Assembly: GCA_011389655.1 (NCBI GenBank)
Contig: JAABTX010000001.1
Location: 1 to 64,000, forward strand
Source of the DNA: Thioalkalivibrio sp.
Lineage (GTDB): Bacteria; Pseudomonadota; Gammaproteobacteria; Ectothiorhodospirales; Ectothiorhodospiraceae
Length of the DNA: 64,000 bases
Reading direction: 5' to 3'
Position numbers and translations under genes: made by a program. This document shows positions 19,525-29,399 of the stretch, in pieces; the stretch's first letter is position 1, and every line of letters begins with the position of its first letter. The notes under the pieces were generated by a model. That model was not told the DNA's origin, did no database searches, and saw only the letters and a list, made by a program, of their open reading frames with translations.

Positions 19525-20964
19525 TCAGAATGAGGACAGGCCGGTGGCCTCCATCAACCGATAGCGCCAGTAACGCAGTCGGGAATCATCGGCATATTTA
19601 TCGTAGGGGAGGGTGTGCATCCGGTCCTGCTCGTTGTACCAGCGGGCATCGAAGATCCCGGCGGCATCGGCGATCACCCGGGATCCCGGCTCGGCCCGAA
19701 CCTGTACGCTGGTCTCGAGGTTGAAGTTGTCGAGGTTGCGCCGGGTGAAGTTCGCGGAGCCCGCGAGCAGGTTGGCTTCTCCCGTTGGAGTGCGGTGCAG
19801 CAGCATCTTCGCGTGGCACTGTTCGCCGGTGGTGTTGCACCAGCGCACCGGCACACCCGCCGCGTTCAGCTCCAGCGCGACCTGCCGGTTGGGGATCCCG
19901 CGCTTTTCGAGGCCGAATGCATCACGATTCGGATCGAGAAGCACCCGTAGTGCGACGCCGCGCTGCTGCGCGGCAATCAGGGACTTCACGATGGCCCGGT
20001 GCGACAGATAGAACATCCAAAGCTCCAGCCGGTCCCCCTGGCCGGCGCCATCGATCATCTCCAGTGCGGCGTCGCGGATGCGCGATTCGGTCAGGATCCG
20101 GATCCGGACGGACGAGTCCACGGCCTCGTTGGCCTCGTTGGCCTCGGGCGGATCGGGGAAGGCCATTTGCACGCCGTTCGAAAACGCCGCGACCGCCCGC
20201 TCGGTGTGCAGCAGATCGATTGCCGCGTCGCCCCGGAAACGCAGGGCAATGTTGTCGTGGCGGCTGCTGGCGTCATGGGGATTTCCGGAGGTGACCAGGC
20301 CGGTCCAGCCCTCCGGCCCATCCGCGACCAGCGTCTTGCGGTGGTTCGCCTTGAAGTTCAGCAGCGCGAGATAGGTCCGCAGGGTCACGGGCGTGTCGCC
20401 CACCGGGTTCGGGAGCCAACCGCCACGCGGGCTGTTGCCGAACCATTGACAGCAGATGCGCCAGGCCGCCGACCACAGGGGATTGGGATCCCGCAGGGCC
20501 TGCAGATCCGTCTCGATCACATCGATCCCGTGCGCCTCGAGCCGCGAGAACAGGGGTTGCTCGACGCCGCCGTAAAGGGTGTTGAAGGGGTCGGTGATCA
20601 GCAGTGCCGCGATTTCTGCCCGCTCGGCGTGGCGTTCGGTCAGTCCGTTGGCGAACTGTCTCGAGAGCGGTCGATGCGTATCGTCGACGGCCCCGGCAAA
20701 CCGGTTCACCAGAAAGAAGTCCGCCACGATCAGCGACTCGGCCTGTGCGATCATCTCCAGCACGGCGTCGAATATCTCGTGCTCGGTGTGGCGATCGCCG
20801 TTCGAGTTCATCCAGGTGGAATCGACGAGGAACTCGACATCCTCCGCCGGCCGATAGGGTGTGGCGACATCGAGTCCGTCGGGAAGCGGTTTGTAGAGGT
20901 GGTAAGTGGCCACCGACAGGTAGACAGCCACCAGTCCGAAGAGGAATGCGCGTCCCGGCCTCAT
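19525..20964 (-). CDS. Phospholipase D-like protein with N-terminal membrane anchor
   Basis: 479 residues. Residues 5-24 form a hydrophobic anchor or signal (FLFGLVAVYLSVATYHLY). Two HKD-type half-sites follow: NHRKTLVADGPEG with downstream TSGNPHD, and CHAKMLLHRTPTG with downstream GSANFTRRNLDNFN, giving the two catalytic histidines and lysines of the superfamily. It probably works in the periplasm on phospholipids or another phosphodiester. Two cysteines (ICCQWF) and the pair around CNTTGEQC could form disulfides. It lies convergent to an LplT-like lipid carrier, which makes lipid turnover a reasonable but unproved theme. Confidence 0.85.
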   Translation of the reverse strand: MRPGRAFLFGLVAVYLSVATYHLYKPLPDGLDVATPYRPAEDVEFLVDSTWMNSNGDRHTEHEIFDAVLEMIAQAESLIVADFFLVNRFAGAVDDTHRPLSRQFANGLTERHAERAEIAALLITDPFNTLYGGVEQPLFSRLEAHGIDVIETDLQALRDPNPLWSAAWRICCQWFGNSPRGGWLPNPVGDTPVTLRTYLALLNFKANHRKTLVADGPEGWTGLVTSGNPHDASSRHDNIALRFRGDAAIDLLHTERAVAAFSNGVQMAFPDPPEANEANEAVDSSVRIRILTESRIRDAALEMIDGAGQGDRLELWMFYLSHRAIVKSLIAAQQRGVALRVLLDPNRDAFGLEKRGIPNRQVALELNAAGVPVRWCNTTGEQCHAKMLLHRTPTGEANLLAGSANFTRRNLDNFNLETSVQVRAEPGSRVIADAAGIFDARWYNEQDRMHTLPYDKYADDSRLRYWRYRLMEATGLSSF

Positions 20965-21337
20965 GCCCGTGCCGGCGGTCGGGGTGACGGCGACGGCGGG
21001 ATCCCGGCGACCTTCAACCGGATCCCCCCGCCCGGGAAGGGGACTCGTGACGCGCAGATACGATCCTGTAGGCAGAGTCTTGCGGCATCGCGATCACCTG
21101 TCTCAAACCGCGAATCGTGGCATGTCGCCCGCGTGTGCACCAGCGCCAGGAACGAAAGACCGGGTTTCCCTGTCTACCGGGGTACGCGCAGGACGATGCG
21201 GGGATGCCTGCCTTGGGCAGGGTGTCCCGGTTTGGACACGGCCATTGCCGCGGTCGCTCTTCGACCCAGCCCTCCCTGCAGGACGGGCGGGTTTCCGAAG
21301 ACGCCACACGCAGTTTCCACATTGACCGGAGGCCCAG
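20965..21337. other. Divergent intergenic region with two adjacent hairpins
   Basis: This region separates the phospholipase D-like gene from the trehalose/glucan operon and so must hold the promoter of at least one. CCTGCC/GGCAGG (21207-21221, loop TTG) is followed at once by GTGTCC/GGACAC (21222-21239, 6-base loop). No clear -10/-35 pair was found. A GGAGG site lies six bases before the start at 21338. Confidence 0.4.
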
Positions 21338-24300
21338 ATGAGGGACGGGGCGAAATGGAGGTCATCGATCGACGCGGCCCTTTTCGATATGGACGGGGTC
21401 GTGACGGACACGGCGCGGGCCCATGCGGCCGCCTGGAAGCGCCTGTTCGACGAATATCTCGAGGCGCGTGCGGAACGGCTCGGCGAGCGGTTCGAGCCCT
21501 TCGATGCCGGCGAGGACTACCGCCGCTACGTGGATGGACGTCCTCGCGCCGAAGGCATCCGCAGCTTTCTCGACGCGCGCGGGATCGAACTGCCGGAGGG
21601 CGACGACGGGGATGGACCCGACGAGGAGACCGTCGCCGGCCTCGGCAAGCGCAAGAATCGCTATTTTCACGACTGGCTGCAGGAACACCGCGTGCACGCG
21701 TTCCCGGGCACGCTCAGGCTCATCGAGGCGCTGCGGAACGGCGGAGTCCCGGTCGCGGTGTTCTCCTCCAGTCGCAATGCCGAAGCCGTGCTGCGCAGCG
21801 CGGGACTCGTCGACCGCTTCGACGCCCGGGTCGACGGCAACGACCTGCTGCGCCTGGACATCCGCGGCAAACCGGAGCCGGCGATGCTGCTGGAGGCGGC
21901 GCGGCTGCTCGGGGTCGCGCCCGACGCCTGTGCGGTCTTCGAGGATGCCGTCATCGGGGTCGAGGCGGGCGTACGGGGTGGCTTTCGACCCGTGATTGGC
22001 GTGGCACGCGACGATCAGGGCGAGGATCTGCTTCAGGAGCAGGCTGACCTCGTCGTGGCCGACCTGGCCGAGCTTCGCTACAGCCAGGCAGAGGGACTGG
22101 TCCTGCGCACCCTCGACAGCCTCCCCGATGCCCTCGAGCACGAAAGGGACCTCGTTGTCCGGCTCGAGGGCGGGCGCGCCACCGCGTTCCTCGACTATGA
22201 CGGCACCCTGGCCCCGATCGTCGAGGATCACACCAAGGCCTTCCTTCCTGCAGACCTGCGCGCGGCAGTGGCGGCACTCGCGCGCCATTGCCCCGTGGTG
22301 ATCGTAAGTGGCCGCGACCTTGCGAAACTGCGGGAGCTGGTTGCGCTCGATTCCGTCTGGCTGGCGGGCAGTCACGGGTTCGAGATTGCCGGCCCGAGGG
22401 GTAACGAACACCGGCTTGAGAAGGGCAGCGAGTTTCTGCCGGAACTCGATGCGGTGGAACAGGAGCTGAGGGAGCGGCTGACCGGCATCGAAGGGCATTC
22501 GCTGGAACGCAAGCGCTTCTCGATCGCCGTCCACTACCGGCGCGTCGACGCCGCCGAGGTGGACCGGCTGATCGCGGTCGTCCGGGAGATCCTGGAGGCG
22601 CACCCCAAGCTCCGGTCGGGTCGCGGCAAGAAGGTGATGGAGATCCGCCCCGACATCCACTGGAACAAGGGCGAGGCGGTGCAGTGGATCATCCGCGAGC
22701 TGAGCGCCGAGCGCCCGGACAGCGTACCGGTCTACGTCGGGGATGACATCACCGACGAGGATGCCTTCCGCGCGCTTGCCGGGCAGGGAATCTGTGTCGC
22801 GGTCCAGTATGATGAAACGCGTCCGACCGCGGCCGACTACACCGTCGACGATGTGCGCGGTGTGAAGCGTCTCCTGCAGTCGCTGGCGGGGATCCTGGTC
22901 GCGCAGGCGCCCGGGGCGCCAAGGATGCGCGATACGAGGCGAGGTGAGTGGTCACTGCGCTATTCGGGTTACCGGCCCCAGCAGGAGCGGCTCCGGGAGG
23001 CGCTCTGCACGCTGGGTAACGGGTATTGCGCCACGCGCGGCGCCGCGCCGGACGCGCGCGCAGACGACGCCCACTATCCGGGGAGCTATCTGGCCGGTGG
23101 TTACAACCGCCTGGTCAGCGATGTCGCCGGGCGCAGGGTCGAGAACGAGGACCTGGTCAACCTGCCGAACTGGCTGCCCCTGACCTTCCGTATCGGCGAG
23201 GGCGAGTGGTTTCGGCTGGATGACACGGAGATCCTCTCCGTCGACCAGGAACTCGACGTCGTGCGCGGTCTGTTGCGGCGCAGCCTTCGTTTCCGTGATC
23301 CCGAGGGCCGCACGACGCTGTGGCGTGAGTCCCGACTGGTCAGCATGGCCTCGCCCCACCTCTCGGCCCTCCGCGTCGAGTTGACCGCCGAGGACTGGTC
23401 GGGACCGATCACCGTGCGTTCCTCCCTCGACGGCAGCGTGGTCAACGACGGGGTGAAACGCTACCGGGGTCTCGAGAACCGGCATCTCGAGGTCCTCGAG
23501 GCGGATCATCGGGGCGAGGGCACCCTGTTTATCCGCACGCGCACCAATCAGTCCCGGCTCGGACTTGCCCAGGCCGCGCAGACCCGCGTGTACCGGGACG
23601 GTGCCGAGGTCGATGCCGATCGGCGAACGATCATTGAGGACCGGAGTGTGGCGCAGGAGATCGCGCTCGATCTGTCCGAAGGGGATGCGATCGAGGTGGA
23701 AAAGCTGGTTGCGCTGTATTCGTCCCGCGACGGGGCAATCTCCGAACCCGGGATCGAGGCATTGCGGGCGGTCGGTCGTGCCGGCCGTTTCGACGCGATT
23801 CGTTCCCGGCACGAGATGGCCTGGAGACACCTCTGGGAGGAATGCGACATCACCCTCGAGGATGACGCGGCCCCGGCGACGGAACTCAAGCTGCGCATCC
23901 ACATCTTTCACCTGCTGCAGACCGCCTCGAAACACTCGGTGGATCTCGACACCGGCGTTCCCGCGCGCGGCTGGCACGGAGAGGCCTACCGCGGGCACAT
24001 CTTCTGGGACGAACTGTTCATCTTCCCCTTCCTGAGCCTGCGCATTCCGATGCTGACACGAGCGCTGCTGCGCTATCGCCACCGCCGCCTCGGTGAGGCC
24101 CGGCGGGCGGCGCTGGAGGCCGGTTTCCGGGGTGCAATGTATCCCTGGCAAAGCGGCAGCGACGGCCGCGAAGAGACCCAGCGGCTGCATCTGAACCCGG
24201 CTTCGGGGCGCTGGCTGCCGGACACCTCGCACCGGCAGCGCCACATCAACTCGGCGATCGCCTACAACATCTGGAAGTACTTCCAGACCTCGGATGACGC

Positions 24301-25456
24301 GGAATTCATGAATTTCTACGGGGCGGAGATGCTGCTGGAGATCGCCCGCTTCTGGGCCAGCGCGTCGGTCTACAACGCTGCGCTGGATCGCTACGAGATC
24401 AAGGGGGTGATGGGGCCGGACGAGTATCACACTGCCTATCCGGGAGTGGATCCCGAAGACGAGGGCGGGGTCGACAACAATGCCTACACCAACGTGATGG
24501 CCGCCTGGGTGCTGACCCGGGCGCGTGACGTGATCGCCCTGCTGCCACAGATCCACTGGCACGAGATCCGCGAACGCATGGCCCTGTCGGACGAGGAACT
24601 GGATCTGTGGTACGAGGTCAGCCGCAAACTGCGCGTGCCGATGCACGAAGACGGGATCATCAGCCAGTTCGAGGGTTACGAGGACCTGCAGGAGTTCGAC
24701 TGGGACGGCTACCGGGAGCGATACGGCGACATCCGGCGCCTGGACCGCATTCTGGAGGCGGAGGGCGATTCGCCGAACCGCTACAAGGTCTCCAAGCAGG
24801 CCGACGTGCTGATGCTGTTCTATCTCTTCTCGGCCGAGGAACTGACGATGCTCTTCGAGCAGCTCGGCTATCCCTTCGACCCGGAGGCCATCCCGCGCAA
24901 CGTCGAGTATTACGCGCATCGGACCTCGCATGGTTCGACCCTGAGTCAGGTCGTGCACTCCTGGGTGATGGCGCGTTCCGACCGGTCGCATTCCTGGGAC
25001 CTCTTCCAGCGGGTCCTGGACAGCGACATCAGGGATATCCAGGGTGGCACGACCCCGGAAGGCATCCACGTCGGTGCGATGGCGGGGAGCGTGGACCTGG
25101 TCCAGCGCTGCTACCTGGGTATTGGCACCCGGGGCAACGTGCTGCACTTCGATCCGGCATTCCCCCCGGAACTGCACCGCGTGCAGGTACGGCTCCATTA
25201 CCGGAATCAGACGCTGGAGGTCAAGGCCGACCACGACCAGCTGGAGATCCGAAGCGGCGCGTACACCACCCGATCGATCACGGTTGCATATCGCGGTCAC
25301 TACCGTGAGCTGGCCCCCGGTGACCGCTGCTGCTTCCGGCTGCTGAAACCCGAGGAACGCGTGCGTGACGAGAATCGGAGGGGAGCCGCCGACACCGATC
25401 GCCCGGAACAGCATCAGGGGGCGCTCGCGGAGCTGAGCGGGGAGGGAGCTCGATGA
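21338..25456 (+). CDS. Triple fusion: beta-phosphoglucomutase-like HAD, trehalose-6-phosphatase and GH65 phosphorylase
   Basis: 1372 residues. Domain 1 (about 10-250) is beta-phosphoglucomutase-like: FDMDGVVTDT with Asp17 and Asp19, RGKPEPAMLL and FEDAVIGVEAG. Domain 2 (about 275-520) is an OtsB-type phosphatase: FLDYDGTLAPI near 283, VIVSGRD, EIRPDIHWNKGEAV and VYVGDDITDEDAF. Domain 3 (about 535-1350) is GH65, with catalytic acid Glu1029 in GVMGPDEYHTAYPG. All three active sites look intact. Expected chemistry: trehalose-6-P to trehalose; disaccharide plus phosphate to glucose plus beta-glucose-1-P; beta-glucose-1-P to glucose-6-P. The layout matches my memory of mycobacterial OtsB1 (Rv2006). 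The GH65 substrate is not settled: trehalose, maltose, kojibiose and others are possible. GGAGG precedes the ATG; the stop overlaps the glgB start (ATGA). First gene of the operon. Confidence 0.9.
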   Translation: MRDGAKWRSSIDAALFDMDGVVTDTARAHAAAWKRLFDEYLEARAERLGERFEPFDAGEDYRRYVDGRPRAEGIRSFLDARGIELPEGDDGDGPDEETVAGLGKRKNRYFHDWLQEHRVHAFPGTLRLIEALRNGGVPVAVFSSSRNAEAVLRSAGLVDRFDARVDGNDLLRLDIRGKPEPAMLLEAARLLGVAPDACAVFEDAVIGVEAGVRGGFRPVIGVARDDQGEDLLQEQADLVVADLAELRYSQAEGLVLRTLDSLPDALEHERDLVVRLEGGRATAFLDYDGTLAPIVEDHTKAFLPADLRAAVAALARHCPVVIVSGRDLAKLRELVALDSVWLAGSHGFEIAGPRGNEHRLEKGSEFLPELDAVEQELRERLTGIEGHSLERKRFSIAVHYRRVDAAEVDRLIAVVREILEAHPKLRSGRGKKVMEIRPDIHWNKGEAVQWIIRELSAERPDSVPVYVGDDITDEDAFRALAGQGICVAVQYDETRPTAADYTVDDVRGVKRLLQSLAGILVAQAPGAPRMRDTRRGEWSLRYSGYRPQQERLREALCTLGNGYCATRGAAPDARADDAHYPGSYLAGGYNRLVSDVAGRRVENEDLVNLPNWLPLTFRIGEGEWFRLDDTEILSVDQELDVVRGLLRRSLRFRDPEGRTTLWRESRLVSMASPHLSALRVELTAEDWSGPITVRSSLDGSVVNDGVKRYRGLENRHLEVLEADHRGEGTLFIRTRTNQSRLGLAQAAQTRVYRDGAEVDADRRTIIEDRSVAQEIALDLSEGDAIEVEKLVALYSSRDGAISEPGIEALRAVGRAGRFDAIRSRHEMAWRHLWEECDITLEDDAAPATELKLRIHIFHLLQTASKHSVDLDTGVPARGWHGEAYRGHIFWDELFIFPFLSLRIPMLTRALLRYRHRRLGEARRAALEAGFRGAMYPWQSGSDGREETQRLHLNPASGRWLPDTSHRQRHINSAIAYNIWKYFQTSDDAEFMNFYGAEMLLEIARFWASASVYNAALDRYEIKGVMGPDEYHTAYPGVDPEDEGGVDNNAYTNVMAAWVLTRARDVIALLPQIHWHEIRERMALSDEELDLWYEVSRKLRVPMHEDGIISQFEGYEDLQEFDWDGYRERYGDIRRLDRILEAEGDSPNRYKVSKQADVLMLFYLFSAEELTMLFEQLGYPFDPEAIPRNVEYYAHRTSHGSTLSQVVHSWVMARSDRSHSWDLFQRVLDSDIRDIQGGTTPEGIHVGAMAGSVDLVQRCYLGIGTRGNVLHFDPAFPPELHRVQVRLHYRNQTLEVKADHDQLEIRSGAYTTRSITVAYRGHYRELAPGDRCCFRLLKPEERVRDENRRGAADTDRPEQHQGALAELSGEGAR

Positions 25457-27381
25457 CCAACGCCATTCCACCGGTCCGCTACGGGGTGCCCATGCTGAGC
25501 GACCACGACATCTACCTGTTCAGGCAGGGACGACATACCCGCCTCTACGAAGGGCTTGGCGCTCATCTCCGCGAGGTCGACGGGACGGGCGGAGTCAGCT
25601 TCGGGGTGTGGGCGCCGAATGCACGTGAGATCTCGGTCATCGGCGACTTCAATCACTGGCGTCCCGGCACTCATCCGCTGCAGCTCCGCGGCGACGGATC
25701 CGGCATCTGGGAGGCGTTCATCCCGGGCCTCGGGGCGGGAGAACGGTACAAGTTCCATGTGATGTCGCGGTATGGCGACTATGCCGCCGACAAGGGGGAT
25801 CCCTTCGCGTTCGCCTGGGAGGAACCTCCCGGCACCGCCTCCCGGACCCAGGGGCTGGACTATTCCTGGAATGACGCCGCATGGATGGAGCGCCGCCATC
25901 GGGCCAACGCGCTGGACGCACCCTGGTCCATCTACGAGATGCACCTCGGATCCTGGCGGAACGCAACCGGGGAAGAGGACCGTCTGCCCCGATACCGGGA
26001 GCTCGCGGACTGGCTGCCGGCCTATCTCGACGAGCTCGGCTACACCCACGTGGAATTCATGCCGGTCACCGAGCATCCGTTCTTCGGTTCCTGGGGCTAC
26101 CAGACCACCGGCTATTTCGCCCCGACCGCGCGCTACGGAACACCCCAGGACTTCATGTTCCTGGTGGATCGCCTGCATCAGCACGGCATCGGCGTGATCG
26201 CGGACTGGGTGCCTTCGCATTTTCCGGACGACGAACACGGACTGCGCTACTTCGACGGCACCTATCTCTTCGAGCATGCCGATCCCAAGAGCGGTTTCCA
26301 TCCCGAGTGGCAGAGCTACATCTTCAACTACGGACGGCACGAGGTGCGGTCCTTTCTGCTCAGCAGCGCGCTGTTCTGGCTGCAGAAATACCATCTGGAC
26401 GGACTGCGCGTGGATGCCGTGGCCTCCATGCTCTATCTCGACTACGGCCGCAAGGAGGGGGAGTGGATTCCCAATGAGCATGGCGGCCGCGAAAACCTGG
26501 CCGCAGTCACCTTTCTGCGCGATCTGAACGAGGCGGTCTACCGGGATCTGCCTGACACCCAGACCATCGCCGAGGAGTCCACCGCGTGGCCGATGGTCAC
26601 GCGGCCGACCTATGTGGGCGGCCTGGGCTTCGGCATGAAGTGGAACATGGGCTGGATGCACGACACGCTGGCCTATTTCGCGAACGATCCCCTCTACCGC
26701 AAGTATCACCATGAACGGCTGACCTTCAGTCTGTCCTATGCATTCGACGAAAACTTCGCCCTCTCCCTGTCCCATGACGAGGTGGTGCACGGCAAGGGTT
26801 CGCTGATCAACAAGATGCCGGGCGACGACTGGCAGAAGTTCGCGAACCTGCGGGCGCTGTTCGGATACATGTACGGACACCCCGGCAAGAAGCTGCTGTT
26901 CATGGGGTGCGAGTTCGGCCAGTGGCGCGAATGGGACCACGACCGCGGGCTGGACTGGGAGCTGCTGGAGCAGCCCGCACACCGCGGCCTCCGGCACTGG
27001 CTGGGCGATCTGAATCACTTCTACCGGAGCCAGCCCGCCCTGTTCGAGCAGGATTTCGTTGCGGCCGGTTTCGAGTGGGTCGACCATCAGGATGTCGAGG
27101 AGAGCACGGTGAGCTTCCTGCGCAAGGCGCGGGATCCCGACGATATCGTCCTGGTGGTCTGCAACCTGACGCCCGTGCCCCGGGAGAATTACCGACTCGG
27201 GGTTCCCCGTGGCGGGTGGTGGCGGGAGATGCTGAACAGCGACGCCCGCACCTACGGCGGCAGCGGGCGGGGCAACCGGGGCGGCGTGGAGGCCGCGCCG
27301 GTGGGCGCGCACGGCCACTACCATTCGCTGATCCTCGACCTGCCCCCGCTGGCGGTCCTGTTTCTGAAACCGGGAGACTGA
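25453..27381 (+). CDS. glgB: 1,4-alpha-glucan branching enzyme
   Basis: 642 residues, GH13/CBM48. It moves oligoglucan segments to make alpha-1,6 branches. N-terminal CBM48 (FGVWAPNAREISVIGDFNHW), then the barrel: EFMPVTEHPFFGSWGYQTTGYF, nucleophile Asp in LDGLRVDAVASMLYLDYGR, acid Glu in QTIAEESTAWP and Asp in LSHDEVVHGKGSL. The start is ATGA-coupled to the triple fusion; glgE begins six bases after its stop. It is shorter than E. coli GlgB (about 728 residues) and lacks the extra N-terminal module, as in GlgE-pathway branching enzymes. Confidence 0.95.
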   Translation: MTNAIPPVRYGVPMLSDHDIYLFRQGRHTRLYEGLGAHLREVDGTGGVSFGVWAPNAREISVIGDFNHWRPGTHPLQLRGDGSGIWEAFIPGLGAGERYKFHVMSRYGDYAADKGDPFAFAWEEPPGTASRTQGLDYSWNDAAWMERRHRANALDAPWSIYEMHLGSWRNATGEEDRLPRYRELADWLPAYLDELGYTHVEFMPVTEHPFFGSWGYQTTGYFAPTARYGTPQDFMFLVDRLHQHGIGVIADWVPSHFPDDEHGLRYFDGTYLFEHADPKSGFHPEWQSYIFNYGRHEVRSFLLSSALFWLQKYHLDGLRVDAVASMLYLDYGRKEGEWIPNEHGGRENLAAVTFLRDLNEAVYRDLPDTQTIAEESTAWPMVTRPTYVGGLGFGMKWNMGWMHDTLAYFANDPLYRKYHHERLTFSLSYAFDENFALSLSHDEVVHGKGSLINKMPGDDWQKFANLRALFGYMYGHPGKKLLFMGCEFGQWREWDHDRGLDWELLEQPAHRGLRHWLGDLNHFYRSQPALFEQDFVAAGFEWVDHQDVEESTVSFLRKARDPDDIVLVVCNLTPVPRENYRLGVPRGGWWREMLNSDARTYGGSGRGNRGGVEAAPVGAHGHYHSLILDLPPLAVLFLKPGD

Positions 27382-27387
27382 CGGCCG

Positions 27388-29385
27388 ATGACACGCGTGT
27401 TTCCCGAGGAAGGTCGGCGCCGCGTGGCGATCGAAACCGTTCGGCCGCGGGTGGACGGGGGACGCTTTCCGATCAGGCGCAGCGTGGGCGAATCCGTGTG
27501 CGTCGAGGCCCGGGCCTTCACTGACGGCCATGACCGGATCCGGTGCGTGCTGCGCCATCGGCGCGAGGATGGCGTGCAGTGGCACGAAACGCCGATGGTG
27601 CCGGGGCGCAACGACTGGTGGCGCGCTGAGTTCACGGTCCCGGATCTCGGGCGCTATGTCTACACCGTCACGGCCTGGGTGGACCATTTCCTGTCCTGGC
27701 GCCATGACCTGGAGCGCCGCACCGAGCCGGAAGACATTCATGTGGCGCTGTTGATGGGCGCGGAACTGGTGGCGCGGACTGCGGAGCGGGCCATGGGCGC
27801 CGATGCGGAGGTCCTGGCGGAGACGGCGGCAACGCTGGCCAACGGCACCGATCCGGATGCACGCATGGCGCTGGCGACGGGCACCACCCTCGGTGAGTTG
27901 ATGGAACGCCATGCCGATCGCAGCCTGGCCACCGTGTCCTCGCCGGAGCTGGGGGTGACCGTGGAGCGGGAGCGGGCACGGTTCGGCGCCTGGTACGAGG
28001 TGTTTCCGCGCTCCTGCGGGGCGACCGACGATAGCCACGGTACCTTCCGCGACTGCGAGAACTGGCTTCCGTACATCGCCGGGATGGGCTTCGATGTTCT
28101 TTACCTCCCGCCGATCCATCCCATCGGCCGCATCCGGCGCAAGGGACCCAACAACACGCTGGCGGCGGGTCCCGATGATCCGGGCAGTCCCTGGGCCATC
28201 GGCGCCCCGGAGGGCGGGCATCTGAGTGTGCACCCGGCGCTGGGGACACTGGAGGACTTTCGCCGGCTCGTCGCAAGTGCCCGGGACCACGGGCTGGAGA
28301 TCGCGCTGGACATCGCCTTCCAGTGCGCCCCGGACCATCCCTATGTGCAGGAGCACCCGGCGTGGTTCCGCCACCGGCCGGACGGCAGCGTGCAGTATGC
28401 GGAGAATCCGCCGAAGAAGTACCAGGATATCTACCCCTTCGATTTCGAGACCGCCGACTGGCAGGGCCTGTGGCTCGAACTCGAGGGCATCTTCCGTTTC
28501 TGGATCGAGCAGGGGGTAAGGATCTTTCGGGTGGACAATCCCCACACCAAGAGCTTCGCGTTCTGGGAGTGGGCGATCGCCTCGATACAGCGCGACTTTC
28601 CCGAAACCCTGTTCCTGGCCGAGGCGTTCGCAAGGCCGGCCGTGCTGCACGGACTGGCCAAGAGAGGCTTCAGCCAGTCCTACAACTATTTTCCATGGCG
28701 CAACACCAAACACGAGCTGACCGCGTATTTCACCGAGCTCACGCGCGGCGAGGGACGGGAATATCTGCGCCCCAGCCTGTGGCCCAATACGCCGGACATA
28801 CTGCCCGAGTACCTGCAGTTCGGCGGTCGCCCGGCGTTCATGATCCGTGCGACGCTTGCGGCGACCCTGGGCGCCAGCTACGGCATCTACGGTCCGGCCT
28901 TCGAACTGGTCGAAACCCGGGCCCGGGAGCCGGGCTCCGAGGAGTATCTCGATTCCGAGAAGTACCAGATCAGGCAGTGGGATCTGCAACGACCCGACAG
29001 CCTCAGGGATTACCTGACCCGCCTGAATCGCATCCGTCGTCAGAATCCGGCATTGCAGCATGACTGGAATCTGTGCTTCCACGCCATCGACAACGAGGAA
29101 ATGCTTTGTTTCAGCAAGACCGCGGAGGAGGAGGGCGATGTGGTGTTCGTCGTGGTCAACCTCGATCCCGTGCACACACAGTCGGGATACGTGGAAGTCC
29201 CGCTGGAGGAATGGGGTCTGGATCCGGCGCAGCCCTACCAGGTGCATGACCTGCTCGGCAATTCGCGGCATCTGTGGCACGGGCCGCGCAACTTCGTGAA
29301 GCTCGATCCGCGGGCCGGTGCGGCCCATATATTCCGCCTCAGGAGACGGCTGCGGACCGAGCAGGATTTCGACTATTACCTATGA
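27388..29385 (+). CDS. glgE: Alpha-1,4-glucan:maltose-1-phosphate maltosyltransferase
   Basis: 665 residues, GH13_3. It extends alpha-1,4-glucans by two glucose units, using maltose 1-phosphate from the downstream fused kinase. The N-terminal domain begins near RRRVAIETVRPRVDGGRFP; family sequences include LYLPPIHPIGRIRRKGPNN, nucleophile Asp in FRVDNPHTKSFAFWEW, Glu in LFLAEAFARPAVLHGLAKRGF, and SQSYNYFPWRNTK. The stop overlaps an ATG of the next gene. Between glgB and treS-pep2 it forms the classic GlgE-pathway block. Accumulated maltose 1-phosphate is toxic in other bacteria, so coupling of these genes makes sense. Confidence 0.96.
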   Translation: MTRVFPEEGRRRVAIETVRPRVDGGRFPIRRSVGESVCVEARAFTDGHDRIRCVLRHRREDGVQWHETPMVPGRNDWWRAEFTVPDLGRYVYTVTAWVDHFLSWRHDLERRTEPEDIHVALLMGAELVARTAERAMGADAEVLAETAATLANGTDPDARMALATGTTLGELMERHADRSLATVSSPELGVTVERERARFGAWYEVFPRSCGATDDSHGTFRDCENWLPYIAGMGFDVLYLPPIHPIGRIRRKGPNNTLAAGPDDPGSPWAIGAPEGGHLSVHPALGTLEDFRRLVASARDHGLEIALDIAFQCAPDHPYVQEHPAWFRHRPDGSVQYAENPPKKYQDIYPFDFETADWQGLWLELEGIFRFWIEQGVRIFRVDNPHTKSFAFWEWAIASIQRDFPETLFLAEAFARPAVLHGLAKRGFSQSYNYFPWRNTKHELTAYFTELTRGEGREYLRPSLWPNTPDILPEYLQFGGRPAFMIRATLAATLGASYGIYGPAFELVETRAREPGSEEYLDSEKYQIRQWDLQRPDSLRDYLTRLNRIRRQNPALQHDWNLCFHAIDNEEMLCFSKTAEEEGDVVFVVVNLDPVHTQSGYVEVPLEEWGLDPAQPYQVHDLLGNSRHLWHGPRNFVKLDPRAGAAHIFRLRRRLRTEQDFDYYL

Positions 29386-29399
29386 CGAGGTGGAACTCG

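Noticed and set aside
21234..21256. Possible sigma-54 promoter (TTGGACACGGCCATTGCC) before the triple fusion
   Set aside because: The GG-GC spacing is 11 rather than the 10 bases required, and the -24 block departs from TGGCAC.
25414..29328. 1304-codon open frame on the minus strand opposite glgB and glgE
   Set aside because: It is the complement of strongly conserved enzymes on the other strand and its translation is rich in H, Q, R and P with no domain; typical GC-rich shadow.
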